Shown: positions 9,559 to 18,952, counted from the first letter of the stretch. The stretch is DNA of 64,000 nt from Pedobacter cryotolerans (GCF_005116475.1 NZ_SWBO01000004.1:248001-312000), one strand, 5' to 3'. The notes: generated from the sequence alone by a model not told the origin. Translations and numbers: made by a program.

Positions 9559-10356
9559 ATGGAAAATCAAAATTATAAAGAAACAGAAAACCGATCAGGT
9601 AAAATATTAGCTGGTTTAATTATCGTGATTATAGGTTCGCTTTTATTGGTTAATAATATTGCCTTTAATTTGCCAAATTGGTTATTTTATTGGAGCAATA
9701 TATTAATTGTTTTAGGGTTAGTTATTGGTGCAAAAACTAATTTTAAAAATGGTAACGGTATCATCTTAATTATTGTTGGCTTGTTTTTTACTTTAAAAAA
9801 GGCTTTAAATCATGTGGTTGATTTTGATAAAGTTGGTTGGCCAGCCTTAATCATCGCAATAGGATTATATCTTATTTTAAAACCGAAAAGTGATTTTAAA
9901 AAATGTAAACCAAAAAAAAACAAGTGGAAGGATAGTTTGGGTGCAAGTGATCCAATAAACACTTCAAATACTGTGAATAGCGAATATGGTATGGATCCTG
10001 ATCGACTTACGAACCATTTAGATTATTTAGATTCGGTAAACGTTTTTGGCGGCAGCCACCAAATTGTATATTCTAAAAACTTTAAAGGAGGCGAAATAAC
10101 AGCGGTTTTTGGCGGTTGCGATGTAAATTTATCTCAAGCAGATTTTGAAGGACAGATTATTATTGATGTAACCGCAATTTTTGGGGGAACTAAAATCATT
10201 GTTCCTCCCGGTTGGCACGTAAAATCTGAAGTTACAGCAATTTTTGGAGGTTTAGATGATAAGCGTGGGATGCAACCAGCCGTAGATGGACAACAGAAAT
10301 TATTAATTATAAGAGGTATTGCCTTATTTGGCGGTGTGGATATCAGAAATTTTTAA
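9559..10356 (+). CDS. LiaF-like membrane protein with C-terminal cell-envelope-stress domain
   Basis: 265 residues starting at MENQNYKETENRSGK. The N-terminal half has four hydrophobic segments (about residues 18-95). The C-terminal half is a beta-rich domain with repeated FGG motifs (VFGGSH, VFGGCD, IFGGTK, IFGGLD, LFGGVD), characteristic of the LiaF/YvqF domain. LiaF proteins modulate LiaRS-type cell-wall stress signalling in Firmicutes. Here it precedes a LytS-like kinase and a LytTR regulator by 16 bp, so a role in sensing or gating that system is a reasonable inference. Confidence 0.8.
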   Translation: MENQNYKETENRSGKILAGLIIVIIGSLLLVNNIAFNLPNWLFYWSNILIVLGLVIGAKTNFKNGNGIILIIVGLFFTLKKALNHVVDFDKVGWPALIIAIGLYLILKPKSDFKKCKPKKNKWKDSLGASDPINTSNTVNSEYGMDPDRLTNHLDYLDSVNVFGGSHQIVYSKNFKGGEITAVFGGCDVNLSQADFEGQIIIDVTAIFGGTKIIVPPGWHVKSEVTAIFGGLDDKRGMQPAVDGQQKLLIIRGIALFGGVDIRNF

Positions 10357-10372
10357 CCTCAATATTTAAATT

Positions 10373-11434
10373 TTGACAACTACACCATTATCTCTCCAAC
10401 GGATAAAAATAGTCTCCAGCATTATTTTAGCTTGCTGGGTAGCTGGCTGCACAGCAATTATTTATTACGTTGTAGGTTTTAATTTACAAATTGCCTTGGT
10501 TGATAGCGTTATCAGTAACGGTCTATTGGCCATTGGCTGTATCATTATCAGCAATATGCTGGGATATTATCAGCCAAAAAATGAGAAAATGCTATTCATC
10601 ATTTTAATAACCGCTGTGCTAACTTTTGTAGTGGTTTATTTTGGTAAATATGGCCTCGAATATTTATTTGCAGACCAAAAGCCCTATTTAATATTTTTAG
10701 ATTTTTCTATTCCTTTCAGATATATATTGGCTTTTATGTGTTTAAATTGGTGTGCACTCGCCAATATTTTATGGTATAGGTTAGAAGAACAATCAGAAAC
10801 ACAGGGTAGGTTATTGGCAACGCAGAGTTTGGCTAAAGAAGCAGAGCTGAATAAATTGAGACACCAATTACAGCCTCACTTTTTGTTCAATAGCTTAAAC
10901 TCGGTATATGCCTTAACTATCGTAAACCCAACAGAAGCGGGCACCATGATTACCAAGTTGGCAGCTTTTTTACGCGGCACCTTAAAACGCGACGATGAGG
11001 TTTGGGTAAACGTTGCCGAAGAAATGGAATACATCCAACTGTATTTAGATATTGAAAAGGTGAGATTTAGTCATCGCTTAAATATTGATGTGCAGATTGA
11101 TGAAAATACCCACAACTTGTGTTTACCAGGAACTTTATTACAACCAATTGTAGAAAATGCCATTAAATTTGGTTTGTATAATACTTCTACCGCAATAACT
11201 ATAACCATAAGGGTAGCATTAGAAAACAATACGCTACTAATTTGCGTGGCCAACCCCTACGATCCACAAATGACAGCCAGCAAAGGAACAGGTTTCGGAT
11301 TATCATCTATTAGAAGGCGACTTTATTTGTTATTTGCCGACAATAATTTACTGCAAACAGAAACACAAAACGATAATTTATACATTACTAAGCTTAAAAT
11401 ACCTCAAAAAAATGATCAAAACGATACTAATTGA
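10373..11434 (+). CDS. LytS/YehU-type sensor histidine kinase
   Basis: 353 residues with a TTG start. About four transmembrane helices (residues 10-135) lead through a short helical linker to the His_kinase domain. The phospho-acceptor is H169 in QPHFLFNSLN, followed by an ATPase domain with an N-box (LLQPIVENAIKFG) and a G-box (KGTGFGLSSI). The reaction is autophosphorylation and phosphotransfer to the downstream LytTR regulator, whose gene starts inside this one (23-bp overlap), implying translational coupling. The signal is unknown; the preceding LiaF-like gene hints at envelope stress. Confidence 0.9.
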   Translation: MTTTPLSLQRIKIVSSIILACWVAGCTAIIYYVVGFNLQIALVDSVISNGLLAIGCIIISNMLGYYQPKNEKMLFIILITAVLTFVVVYFGKYGLEYLFADQKPYLIFLDFSIPFRYILAFMCLNWCALANILWYRLEEQSETQGRLLATQSLAKEAELNKLRHQLQPHFLFNSLNSVYALTIVNPTEAGTMITKLAAFLRGTLKRDDEVWVNVAEEMEYIQLYLDIEKVRFSHRLNIDVQIDENTHNLCLPGTLLQPIVENAIKFGLYNTSTAITITIRVALENNTLLICVANPYDPQMTASKGTGFGLSSIRRRLYLLFADNNLLQTETQNDNLYITKLKIPQKNDQNDTN

Positions 11435-12146
11435 TGATGAAGCATTGGCTAGGGATGTGGTTAAACATTACTTACAATCGTATCCTGAAATAAAGATTGT
11501 TGCAGAGTGCAGCGATGGATTTGAGGGATTAAAAGCAATTGCCCAACATCAACCAGATTTTATTTTTTTAGACATACAGATGCCTAAAATAAGTGGTTTC
11601 GAGATGTTAGAATTGGTAGAAAATCATCCTGCAGTAATTTTTACAACTGCTTTTGATGAATATGCCATTAAGGCTTTCGAAGTTAACGCAGTTGATTATT
11701 TATTGAAACCTATAGAAAAAGTTCGTTTCGACCAAGCCATGCAAAAACTGCCAGCAAAATTAGCCAAAGGCGAAACCAGTAATGATTTATTAGAGAGTGC
11801 GGCTTTATCGCCAGCTCAAAACAATAGGATTGTAGTTAAAAATGCAGGTGTAATTAAAATTATATCAGTTACAGAACTAAACTATATCGAAGCGGATGAT
11901 GATTATGTGAAAATTAATACAACCGAAGGTAATTTTCAGAAAAATAAAACAATGAGCTTTTTCGAGCAAACTTTAGATTCCACTCAGTTTATTCGCATTC
12001 ACCGTTCATATATTATAAACTTAGCTCAAGTAACTAAAATAGAATTGAAAGAAAAAGACAGTTACGTGGTGTTGCTAAAATCTAATATTTGGTTGCCAGT
12101 TAGTAAGAGTGGTTTTGTAAAATTAAAAGCGGCTTTGGGTTTGTAA
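11412..12146 (+). CDS. LytTR-family response regulator
   Basis: 244 residues starting at MIKTILIDDE. The receiver has acidic residues D8, D9 and E10, phospho-acceptor D54 in FLDIQMP, and a KP motif in LLKPIEK. A C-terminal LytTR DNA-binding domain spans about residues 140-240, with LNYIEADDDYVKI and FIRIHRSYIINL as its hallmarks. LytTR regulators bind short direct repeats and in Bacteroidota often control envelope or exported functions. A longer upstream frame exists, but it would lie inside the kinase gene and lacks receiver homology. Confidence 0.93.
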   Translation: MIKTILIDDEALARDVVKHYLQSYPEIKIVAECSDGFEGLKAIAQHQPDFIFLDIQMPKISGFEMLELVENHPAVIFTTAFDEYAIKAFEVNAVDYLLKPIEKVRFDQAMQKLPAKLAKGETSNDLLESAALSPAQNNRIVVKNAGVIKIISVTELNYIEADDDYVKINTTEGNFQKNKTMSFFEQTLDSTQFIRIHRSYIINLAQVTKIELKEKDSYVVLLKSNIWLPVSKSGFVKLKAALGL

Positions 12147-12515
12147 CCCCTAAATCCCCTAAAGGGGACTTGCCAGTATCGTCCTTTCGAACGTGGTTCT
12201 TCACCGAGAAATCTTTTATTACAAAGCTATTGCTAAACAGATATCTCATTCGTTCCTCATTTCGATATGACGATTGGGTAGCTAAAAGTATTTAAACTGA
12301 AACTGGCTTTAGGAAACTGGGTTTCTGTGCACCTATCTCTCACTTTAAACCCGACCAAAGCGAGAAAGCCCGGAGGTTTGAGGAACGAAAGCCGAGGACT
12401 TGAAGCGGGGGCGGGACTGTACTTTCAAAAGAATGGTTAGCTTTGCTTTTCTAAAAAAATAAATACGCTTTCCGATATTCTTGTATTTGAAATAAATAAA
12501 AATAAAACGAATACA
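12147..12515. repeat. gene-free spacer of dispersed repeat fragments before rpmH
   Basis: No coding sequence seen. It opens with a CCCCTAAATCCCC...GGGGACTT palindromic repeat (copies also after yidD and near 34737). Fragments related to other dispersed families follow (AAGTATTTAAACTG near 12290; GACTTGAAGCGGGGGCGGGACTGT near 12398, resembling the end of the family at 34685-34710). It is likely a scrapyard of REP-like elements. Confidence 0.55.
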
Positions 12516-12518
12516 CAC

Positions 12519-12549
12519 TTGCATTTTTAGAAAAATCGCATTATATTTG
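12519..12549 (+). promoter_or_regulatory. rpmH promoter (TTG-N20-TATATTTG)
   Basis: TTG at 12519-12521 and TATATTTG at 12542-12549 are 20 bp apart, the Bacteroidota housekeeping-sigma spacing. The same TATATTTGCACCTC string occurs before rplU, so two ribosomal-protein genes share an almost identical core promoter. Leader about 35-40 nt. Confidence 0.8.
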
Positions 12550-12590
12550 CACCTCTTATTTAAAAACTCTAGTTAAGATATTATACAGTT

Positions 12591-12749
12591 ATGAAAAGAA
12601 CATTCCAACCTTCGCAAAGAAAGAGAAGAAACAAGCATGGCTTCCGCGAAAGAATGGCTACAGCAAACGGTAGAAGAGTATTAGCTTCTCGCCGTGCAAA
12701 AGGAAGAAAAAGATTATCAGTTTCTGACGAGCGTCGTCATAAAGCATAA
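12591..12749 (+). CDS. rpmH: 50S ribosomal protein L34
   Basis: 52 residues beginning [20 protein letters not shown] and ending [10 protein letters not shown]. The KRTFQPS...R..HGFR pattern and the extremely basic composition are diagnostic of bL34. It starts the conserved rpmH-rnpA-yidD neighbourhood. The reading frame is clean, with a normal stop and a canonical promoter upstream. Confidence 0.97.
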   Translation: MKRTFQPSQRKRRNKHGFRERMATANGRRVLASRRAKGRKRLSVSDERRHKA

Positions 12750-12813
12750 TTTTTGATTGCCACCTGTTTTTGGGTGTAAAGCAGTCTAATCTGCAGTATT
12801 GCAATCAAAAAAC

Positions 12814-13209
12814 ATGAACAAATTTAATAAAGAAGAACGGTTGTGTAGTAAAAAGTCATTAGACTTGCTATTTAAAAACGGTTCTTCTTTTTTATTTTAT
12901 CCGTTCAGGGTAACTTATCTTTTTGTTGCCGAGCCGCACAAATATCCTGCACAAGTTGTAATTAACGTTGCCAAAAAACGTTATAAATTGGCTGTTGATC
13001 GAAACTTAATTAAGCGTAGAACTCGTGAGGCTTATCGTTTACAAAAAGAAAATCTTTTATACGCTTCATTAAAAAATAGAGATGAACTGTTGTTGCTTTC
13101 TTTACAATTTATAGGCAAACAGATTTACGATTATGCTTTTTTCGAAAAAAAATTAGCCATCGCTTTTAAGAAATTAACTGCTCAATTTAACCCAGATGAA
13201 AACAATTAA
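12814..13209 (+). CDS. rnpA: ribonuclease P protein component
   Basis: 131 residues from ATG 12814, chosen over a TTG five codons upstream. It contains the RnpA hallmark basic region, here [17 protein letters not shown] (canonical form RNxxKRxxRE), and the preceding conserved [10 protein letters not shown]. The protein pairs with the catalytic RNA of RNase P, which matures tRNA 5' ends. It follows rpmH by 64 bp and overlaps yidD by 14 bp, the usual gene order. Confidence 0.94.
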   Translation: MNKFNKEERLCSKKSLDLLFKNGSSFLFYPFRVTYLFVAEPHKYPAQVVINVAKKRYKLAVDRNLIKRRTREAYRLQKENLLYASLKNRDELLLLSLQFIGKQIYDYAFFEKKLAIAFKKLTAQFNPDENN

Positions 13210-13426
13210 GCTGCTATTTTCGTGGTTATTTTTGGGTATCATTAGGTTGTATCAAATCTTATTGTCGCCATTGTTAGGTGCAAGTTGCAGGTATACGCCA
13301 ACCTGCTCTGCTTATGGTATAGAGGCTATTAAAAAACATGGTCCTTTTTATGGTGGTTGGTTAACTTTAAAGCGTATTGCCAGTTGTCATCCTTGGGGTA
13401 AACATGGGCATGATCCAGTGCCATAA
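13196..13426 (+). CDS. yidD: membrane-protein insertion efficiency factor YidD
   Basis: 76 residues with an N-terminal hydrophobic helix ([20 protein letters not shown]) and the cysteine-bearing family core [19 protein letters not shown], then a late [13 protein letters not shown]. YidD is a small membrane-associated protein that aids YidC-dependent insertion. The start lies inside rnpA, so translation is coupled. yidC itself is not the next gene, unlike in many other bacteria. Confidence 0.93.
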   Translation: MKTIKLLFSWLFLGIIRLYQILLSPLLGASCRYTPTCSAYGIEAIKKHGPFYGGWLTLKRIASCHPWGKHGHDPVP

Positions 13427-13455
13427 CCCCTAAATCCCCTGAAGGGGACTTTTGT
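13425..13455. repeat. CCCCTAAATCCCC/GGGGACTT dispersed palindrome
   Basis: The same module as at 12145 and 34737 (TAAATCCCCTGAAGGGGACTT core): a short GC stem formed by CCCCT/AGGGG. It starts at the yidD stop codon. Confidence 0.6.
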
Positions 13456-13508
13456 AATACGATCTTTAAATCATCCACCTTCTTCCTCTAAGCCTTCTAC
13501 CTTTTTAT

Positions 13509-13516
13509 TATCTTTG
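13509..13516 (+). promoter_or_regulatory. TATCTTTG -7 element, four bases from the tsaB start codon
   Basis: TATCTTTG is followed by CGCC and then the ATG. A transcript starting at the usual distance would begin at or next to the start codon, so tsaB is probably leaderless. No good -33 TTTG is visible. Confidence 0.5.
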
Positions 13517-13520
13517 CGCC

Positions 13521-14207
13521 ATGGCCACCATTTTACAAATTGAAACCGCTACACAGGTTTGTTCTGTTGCAATTTCGGTAAACGGAGAAACAATTGCTTT
13601 AAAAGAAGAAACAGCTCAAAATATACATGCTGCTAGTTTAACATTGTTTATTGAAGAGGTGATGAAAATTGCTTCGTTAAAATACGCAGATTTAGACGCT
13701 ATTGCAGTGAGTAAAGGACCAGGTTCTTATACAGGTTTACGAATTGGGGTTTCTACTGCCAAAGGGCTATGTTTTGCTTTAGATAAGCCTTTAATTGCTG
13801 TAGGTACTTTGCAAATGATGGCCAATGGTTATATGCAAAACCATCCCAATTATGGAGGCTTAGTTTGCCCTATGATTGATGCCAGAAGAATGGAAGTATT
13901 TACAAGTATTTATGACAATAAATTGCAAGAAATAGAAGCTGTTAACGCTAAAATTGTTGATGATAAAAGCTTTATTTTAGCGCTTCAAAAAAATTATGTA
14001 ACCTTTATTGGCGATGGAGCGGCAAAATGTGAGGCTGTTTTGATGCATGATAATGCCCACTTTGATGCTCACAATTACAACTCAGCAGCTAATATGAGTA
14101 AACTTGCTTACCAAGCCTTTGTAACGGATAATTTTAATGATGTAGCTTATTTTGAGCCTTTTTATTTAAAAGATTTTGTGTTTACTACACCCAAGAAAAA
14201 AAGTTAA
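13521..14207 (+). CDS. tsaB: tRNA threonylcarbamoyladenosine biosynthesis protein TsaB
   Basis: 228 residues. It starts with the ASKHA-fold phosphate-1 segment (ILQIETATQVCSVAIS) and contains the TsaB/TsaD signature GPGSYTGLRIGVSTAKGL at about residues 74-91. TsaB is the inactive scaffold that dimerises with TsaD in the complex making t6A37 on ANN-decoding tRNAs. No other tsa genes are nearby. Confidence 0.94.
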   Translation: MATILQIETATQVCSVAISVNGETIALKEETAQNIHAASLTLFIEEVMKIASLKYADLDAIAVSKGPGSYTGLRIGVSTAKGLCFALDKPLIAVGTLQMMANGYMQNHPNYGGLVCPMIDARRMEVFTSIYDNKLQEIEAVNAKIVDDKSFILALQKNYVTFIGDGAAKCEAVLMHDNAHFDAHNYNSAANMSKLAYQAFVTDNFNDVAYFEPFYLKDFVFTTPKKKS

Positions 14208-14237
14208 AAAGCCCCTCAACATTTAAGTTTCGGGGCT
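14202..14237 (-). terminator. terminator of the barrel/GLPGLI operon
   Basis: On the minus strand AGCCCC...GGGGCT forms a 6-bp stem with a 16-nt loop, followed by TTTTTAACTTTTTTTC. It sits 59 bp past the stop of the minus-strand outer-membrane gene, whereas no T run follows on the plus strand. Confidence 0.6.
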
Positions 14238-14295
14238 CATCATGATGTGGTTTATTAATTAACTATTAACTATTTTGCCCATCCAGGCTAATTTC

Positions 14296-16956
14296 TTAAA
14301 AATTAAAGGTTGCTTTCATCATCGCTACTCTGCCAGGTATTAAATACGTGCCAGTAGTAAATGAGTTTGATGATAAAAAGTTAGCCTGAAATTCTTTAAT
14401 GTTTGCCAAATTGGTGATACCAAATTCTAAATCTGTTTTAAGTTTCATTAATTTATATCTCACATTAAAATCTGCAAATAAATAACTCAAATTTGGCTGG
14501 TTAGACTGCTGAGTAAAAATATGTTCAGCAGAAAAGTTTATAAATACACTTTTAAATGCTGTTGCTGTTATATCAGTTTGTTGTCGTAATTGTTGGTTGT
14601 TATTTTTAATGTTGTTTGCCGCAGGCGATTGATTGCTGCTCACCGTGTAATTTGCATTGTAAGCCCAATTTAAGAAATTGGTAATTTTTGCATCTATTCC
14701 AGCTTTATAGGTAATTGCTTGCGCTGTAAATGGCAATAGTTCGTTGTTTTGCAGTTGGTCGAATTGGCTATTATTGTAGCTTATGCCAAAATTTACAGTA
14801 CTCCGTAAATTAAAAAGATATTTACTTGTATTTGCACCAAACGTAAAATTTTGTTGGCTGTTTAACAATGGCAAAACTACTCTTTGTTGGATGTTGTTGG
14901 TTAATGTAAATGATGATATGGTGTTTAATGTAGTATTTGAATAACCAATATTTACATTAAAGAAAAACATTTGTATCGCTTTGCGGTAATTAAACTGAGC
15001 ACCAGCACTATGAGTTTTACGTTCGGAAATGGGTGCGTTGTTGCTAAATAAGGATCGGTAGTTTTTTAATATCGTTCCTTGGTAAATGTCATCTAAACCA
15101 CCTAAACCATTTTTAAATGCATAATTAGCCGTTACGTAGTTTTCTATACTGGTTTGGTACCTGAAATTTACCGCTGGGTTAACGAAAAACTTATTTAAGC
15201 TTTGGTCTAATGATTTGCTGGCGTCGTTATAACTGATGGTATTATAGCTTAGCGGCACATTTAAAGTTGCCTTAAATTTTTCAGTCGTATAATCGAAATT
15301 TCCTTCGGTGTAAATTTTTGTTTTAAACCAATTTAAACTATTGGTCATATCTGGAGATACTAATGCTGTACTTTGATCATTCTGAATACTAAATAATTCT
15401 GAATTTAGCTCTTGCTTTTGCCAATTGAAACCAGTTTTAAAGCTTGATGTGAATTTATTGTTTACCACAGCAAAAGAAACATAATTGTTGGTGTACCAAG
15501 TGGGTAGTTTAACGTACTGATCTAAGCCTGCAAAAGGAACGCCATTGTTTAAAATGTCTTCATTTAAGCCTGGTCTAATATTTAAAATTTCTGGTTGTGT
15601 TGATCTATTTACATAAGAATAAAAGTGAAGGATATCATCCGATTTGAACTTTTTACGGAAACTAAATTCGTTAGATAAGTCGAAATTTTGTTGATATAAC
15701 TCCTGACCAGCCCCAATGCCATTGATGGTTATCATAGAATTGGTACGATTGGGGACATAATTAGCCAGCAAAACATTGTTTAGGTAATTGGTTTTCGTAT
15801 TGTTATTTAACGTAAATTGAGCTTGTAGCTTCTGCGGATTAACAGCATTAATTTGTGCTTCGTTATAGCTTATGGTTTCACCAGATAAGTAGGTTTCAGA
15901 AAATTTGTTATAAATCTGATCTCTCTGGTCGTATAAATAGGCAACGTTAGCCCTCAATTGTAAATCTGGATTAAATTTATAAAGTGTGTTAAAGTTGGCT
16001 AAACCTGCATTGTTAAACAACGTTCGGGTAGGAGGTAACGTAGGTACCCCAGCAGCACCGGCTGATAAAAAATTGCTAGGTTTATCGTTTTCTAGTCTTC
16101 TTAAATAATCGCCCATGTTGTGTGATGTTAAATCTACTGCCGGATCTACATTGATGTTATTACCTTTAATGTTGTTAATGAACTTGCTTTTTTTATTGAA
16201 CATCATGCCGTTGATGTTTCCATCATAACGATCTGGAGTGCCCAAACCCGCTTTAATGTCGCCCATGAGCTTCATTTTTGCATCATCTTTAATCACTAAA
16301 TTTAATGCAATATCATCGCTGGTGTTGTTTTTGCGCAACATTTTAATAGGTTGGTCTTTTTCAATTACCTGTACTTTATCTACAGCACCATGCGGTATGC
16401 TTTTGGTTGCAATGTTGTATTTATCGTCTAAAACATTATCCCCATCTAAATATAAATTAGAAATACCCTTACCGTTGTAGGTTACTTTTCCATTTTCGGC
16501 AACCTCTATACCTGGCATTTTTTTAATTACATCGCCAATGGTTCTATCTTGTTTATCCGCAAAATCTGCTGTTTTATAGTTTAAGGTATCGCCATTGGTA
16601 ACTAATGAAGGCCTATTTTTTACTACTACGGTTTTAAGATTAATTTCACTTTCTTGCAATTGCAATTCGTAAAGTTTGCCCAAATCTGTTACCTCAGTTG
16701 ATTTTTTAACATAGCCAATAATTGATGCTTCAATGCTTAATTCGCTTGCATTTTCTTTAAAGTTGAGGGTGAAATTGCCTTTATCATCTGTTCTGGTAAA
16801 ACTGAGGATAGTGCCCTCCTTATCTTTTAAATTAACGCTAACAGCAGATAAGGCATCTCCCTTTTGGTTTTTAATTTTTCCTTTAATTTGCTTTTGCGCA
16901 TTGGCGGATGAAAAACCAATTCCTAAGAATAAAATGATGAAAAATAACGTTCTCAT
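14296..16956 (-). CDS. TonB-receptor-like outer-membrane beta-barrel protein
   Basis: 886 residues with a signal peptide ending SSANAQ, a CarboxypepD-regulatory-like domain (about 22-105), a plug-like domain (about 110-225, with GDVIKKMPGIEVAENGKVTYNGKGI), then a long outer-membrane barrel ending in a terminal aromatic residue (MKATFNF). This is the layout of the OMP_b-brl_3 relatives of SusC. No TonB box was identified. Its start overlaps the stop of the upstream GLPGLI gene by 4 bp, so the two are one operon. Substrate unknown; peptide, siderophore or metal uptake are all possible. Confidence 0.85.
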   Translation of the reverse strand: MRTLFFIILFLGIGFSSANAQKQIKGKIKNQKGDALSAVSVNLKDKEGTILSFTRTDDKGNFTLNFKENASELSIEASIIGYVKKSTEVTDLGKLYELQLQESEINLKTVVVKNRPSLVTNGDTLNYKTADFADKQDRTIGDVIKKMPGIEVAENGKVTYNGKGISNLYLDGDNVLDDKYNIATKSIPHGAVDKVQVIEKDQPIKMLRKNNTSDDIALNLVIKDDAKMKLMGDIKAGLGTPDRYDGNINGMMFNKKSKFINNIKGNNINVDPAVDLTSHNMGDYLRRLENDKPSNFLSAGAAGVPTLPPTRTLFNNAGLANFNTLYKFNPDLQLRANVAYLYDQRDQIYNKFSETYLSGETISYNEAQINAVNPQKLQAQFTLNNNTKTNYLNNVLLANYVPNRTNSMITINGIGAGQELYQQNFDLSNEFSFRKKFKSDDILHFYSYVNRSTQPEILNIRPGLNEDILNNGVPFAGLDQYVKLPTWYTNNYVSFAVVNNKFTSSFKTGFNWQKQELNSELFSIQNDQSTALVSPDMTNSLNWFKTKIYTEGNFDYTTEKFKATLNVPLSYNTISYNDASKSLDQSLNKFFVNPAVNFRYQTSIENYVTANYAFKNGLGGLDDIYQGTILKNYRSLFSNNAPISERKTHSAGAQFNYRKAIQMFFFNVNIGYSNTTLNTISSFTLTNNIQQRVVLPLLNSQQNFTFGANTSKYLFNLRSTVNFGISYNNSQFDQLQNNELLPFTAQAITYKAGIDAKITNFLNWAYNANYTVSSNQSPAANNIKNNNQQLRQQTDITATAFKSVFINFSAEHIFTQQSNQPNLSYLFADFNVRYKLMKLKTDLEFGITNLANIKEFQANFLSSNSFTTGTYLIPGRVAMMKATFNF

Positions 16957-17912
16957 TTTGTTTCAGGTAATTCGATCGGATTGTTGGTTACATTTTTTGG
17001 TCCGGTAGATGATGTGAAATTTGAAGATCTCCTTACCGTTGTAGCGCCTCCGCCCATGTTCATTCCTTGAGCCGCCATTTGCGCATTCATAAATCCCTGT
17101 GGGTCTTTGTCTCTTGCCGCTTTTAATTTATCTAAATCTTTTCTGGTGGTTTTTACTGCATCGGCAGGAAGTTTAATTTCATTACCTAAATAAGAACTAC
17201 CCATATCTAAGCCCATAATTTTTACTGTGCCTACGCCAGCCGGAGTGCTATTTTTTTGATCTTTATCTTCTGCTGCAACTATTTCTGCCTCGTTTATATT
17301 TTCGATGCCAGCAAATTGAAATAAAACTTCTTTCTTTTCATCATGCGCTTCAATAATTAATCCTGGTAGGCCGTTTAATTTCCATGGGCCACTCTGAAAA
17401 GGTAAATCTTGTGCAAACCATGCAATCCAGTTTCTGCCTTTAAAGTAAGCAGTTGCTTTTTGGCACAACACACCCGAAAAGCTAGCGGTATCTTTGTTTA
17501 TTTTCCAATCAATTTTAGGTGTTTCTTCTTCAATTAAATAGTTAGTTAGCAGCCTTTCTTTTGTAATAAACTTATGCTCCTTAGCGAAATAGAAATAATC
17601 AACTGCAGTAGTTGGTTTACTGCCAGTTTTATCAATATTGATGCTCATGTTGCTCGATCCAGCTTGACTTTTCATCTGTTCCATCAAGCTTTTTTTAATA
17701 TCTAATTCTTGATTAATTTTATCGTAACTGGTATAAACAGATGCATTTTTACCAATTACCAACAGCATATTTTCGGTATGTGGTTTATCTTTTTGAGTAG
17801 TATCTTTAATATGTGTAAAGCTATAGCGCACTCTGGCCAATGCTTTATCAGGGTTTTGGGCAGTAGCAGTTAGCGTAATTGCTAGCAAAGCTGATGTGAT
17901 GATGATTTTCAT
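16953..17912 (-). CDS. GLPGLI-family secreted protein
   Basis: 319 residues with a signal peptide (MKIIITSALLAITLTATAQ). The name-giving motif GLPGLIIEAHDEK lies in the second half, after the typical PFQSGPWKLN. The C-terminal tail is rich in M, G, S and T. GLPGLI proteins are Bacteroidota-specific and very often precede a SusC-like barrel, as here with a 4-bp overlap. The biochemical role is not established for the family; association with the downstream barrel is inferred from context. Confidence 0.88.
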   Translation of the reverse strand: MKIIITSALLAITLTATAQNPDKALARVRYSFTHIKDTTQKDKPHTENMLLVIGKNASVYTSYDKINQELDIKKSLMEQMKSQAGSSNMSINIDKTGSKPTTAVDYFYFAKEHKFITKERLLTNYLIEEETPKIDWKINKDTASFSGVLCQKATAYFKGRNWIAWFAQDLPFQSGPWKLNGLPGLIIEAHDEKKEVLFQFAGIENINEAEIVAAEDKDQKNSTPAGVGTVKIMGLDMGSSYLGNEIKLPADAVKTTRKDLDKLKAARDKDPQGFMNAQMAAQGMNMGGGATTVRRSSNFTSSTGPKNVTNNPIELPETK

Positions 17913-18090
17913 AATTTAGTATTTTTTAAATATTTAACTTTCGTAAAACTACGATAAATTCGTAATACTAAAAATGATTTAACATTTTTTAACGCAAAGT
18001 TTAGTTGATGCCCAATTATGTAAGGTGTTTATTTGAAATAATAGCTTGATGCTAAATAAGATAGGAGGTATTTTATTAGCGAAATCAATT

Positions 18091-18846
18091 TTAATCTTTA
18101 AAAAGTTTGATGGTATAATCAAGCAATGCTTGGTTGCCACCTTTACCATGGCCAGGAACAATAATTTGTACAGCTGGGTAGGCTTTTTTAACTTTTTGTA
18201 CAGTGTTAGACCAATCGGTTACATTAGCATCGCCTAAAAAGCCTTTAGTGGCATTTAGTTCCTTAACTAAACAACCGCCAAACATCACCTTATCTTTAGG
18301 GAAATAGGCTACAACATTGTCTTTGGTATGGCCTTCGCCAAAAAACTTGATAATGGTGTTTGTTGAGCCTACGTTTAAAATAAGCGAATCGGTGAAACTG
18401 TTTTGTGGTGCAATAAGCGTATCGGCTTTTGCCAAAGCTACGGTTTTAAGATAGGCATAGGATGGTATTTTTCTATCGTGAAATGCAGCTAGTCCAGCTA
18501 AACAATCATTATGGAAATGTGTAGGCACCACGGCATTGATTTTACAATTTAGCGTTTGTTTAATAAAATTGATTAACTCTTCGGCAGTTTTGTTGGTAGT
18601 AGGTGTGTCAAAAACTACAGCTTCCTTTTTATCACTTACAATTAATCCATTACAAGGTACGTTACCAAAATCATTGGTTTGCAGGTAGGAGGTATGCTGA
18701 AACGAATTTTCGGTTAGTTGAGTTATGATTAAATCTTTTGACTGATAAACTATTTTTTGTTTGAAAGCTGACTTATTTGGGAGATTGCAAGCGATAGCAA
18801 ATATGGTTAAGAAAAGAATGATATAGGTTTGGATATGGGTTTTCAT
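18091..18846 (-). CDS. subclass B1 metallo-beta-lactamase, lipoprotein type
   Basis: 251 residues. The leader ends FAIAC, with C20 in a lipobox, so the enzyme is probably lipid-anchored. All zinc ligands of a B1 enzyme are present: H110, H112 and D114 in HFHND, H173 in GEGHTKDN, C192 in FGGCLVK and H233 in PGHG. The ligand set H-H-H plus D-C-H and the GGCLVK motif separate it from B2 and B3. By family it hydrolyses penicillins, cephalosporins and carbapenems with two zinc ions. It is monocistronic in a chromosomal setting, so probably an intrinsic resistance gene; activity is not provable here. Confidence 0.9.
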   Translation of the reverse strand: MKTHIQTYIILFLTIFAIACNLPNKSAFKQKIVYQSKDLIITQLTENSFQHTSYLQTNDFGNVPCNGLIVSDKKEAVVFDTPTTNKTAEELINFIKQTLNCKINAVVPTHFHNDCLAGLAAFHDRKIPSYAYLKTVALAKADTLIAPQNSFTDSLILNVGSTNTIIKFFGEGHTKDNVVAYFPKDKVMFGGCLVKELNATKGFLGDANVTDWSNTVQKVKKAYPAVQIIVPGHGKGGNQALLDYTIKLFKD

Positions 18847-18942
18847 AAAGATAGTGAAGTGATGTTTTCTTATTGCTATTAGTTAGAATATCAATGTTTT
18901 TTGTTTTGACTTATTTTGATTTTACTTTCGCAATTATCCACA

Positions 18943-18952
18943 CCACTAACTT
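18943..18952 (-). other. distal boundary junction of the cassette array
   Basis: On the minus strand AAGTTAGTGG is identical to the recombinase-proximal junction at 22461-22452 and resembles the GTTAGCGG/GTTAGTGG ends of the two attC-like repeats. It overlaps the stop codon of the last cassette gene. No full folding repeat is attached here, so the last cassette seems to lack its own attC-like site. Confidence 0.5.
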
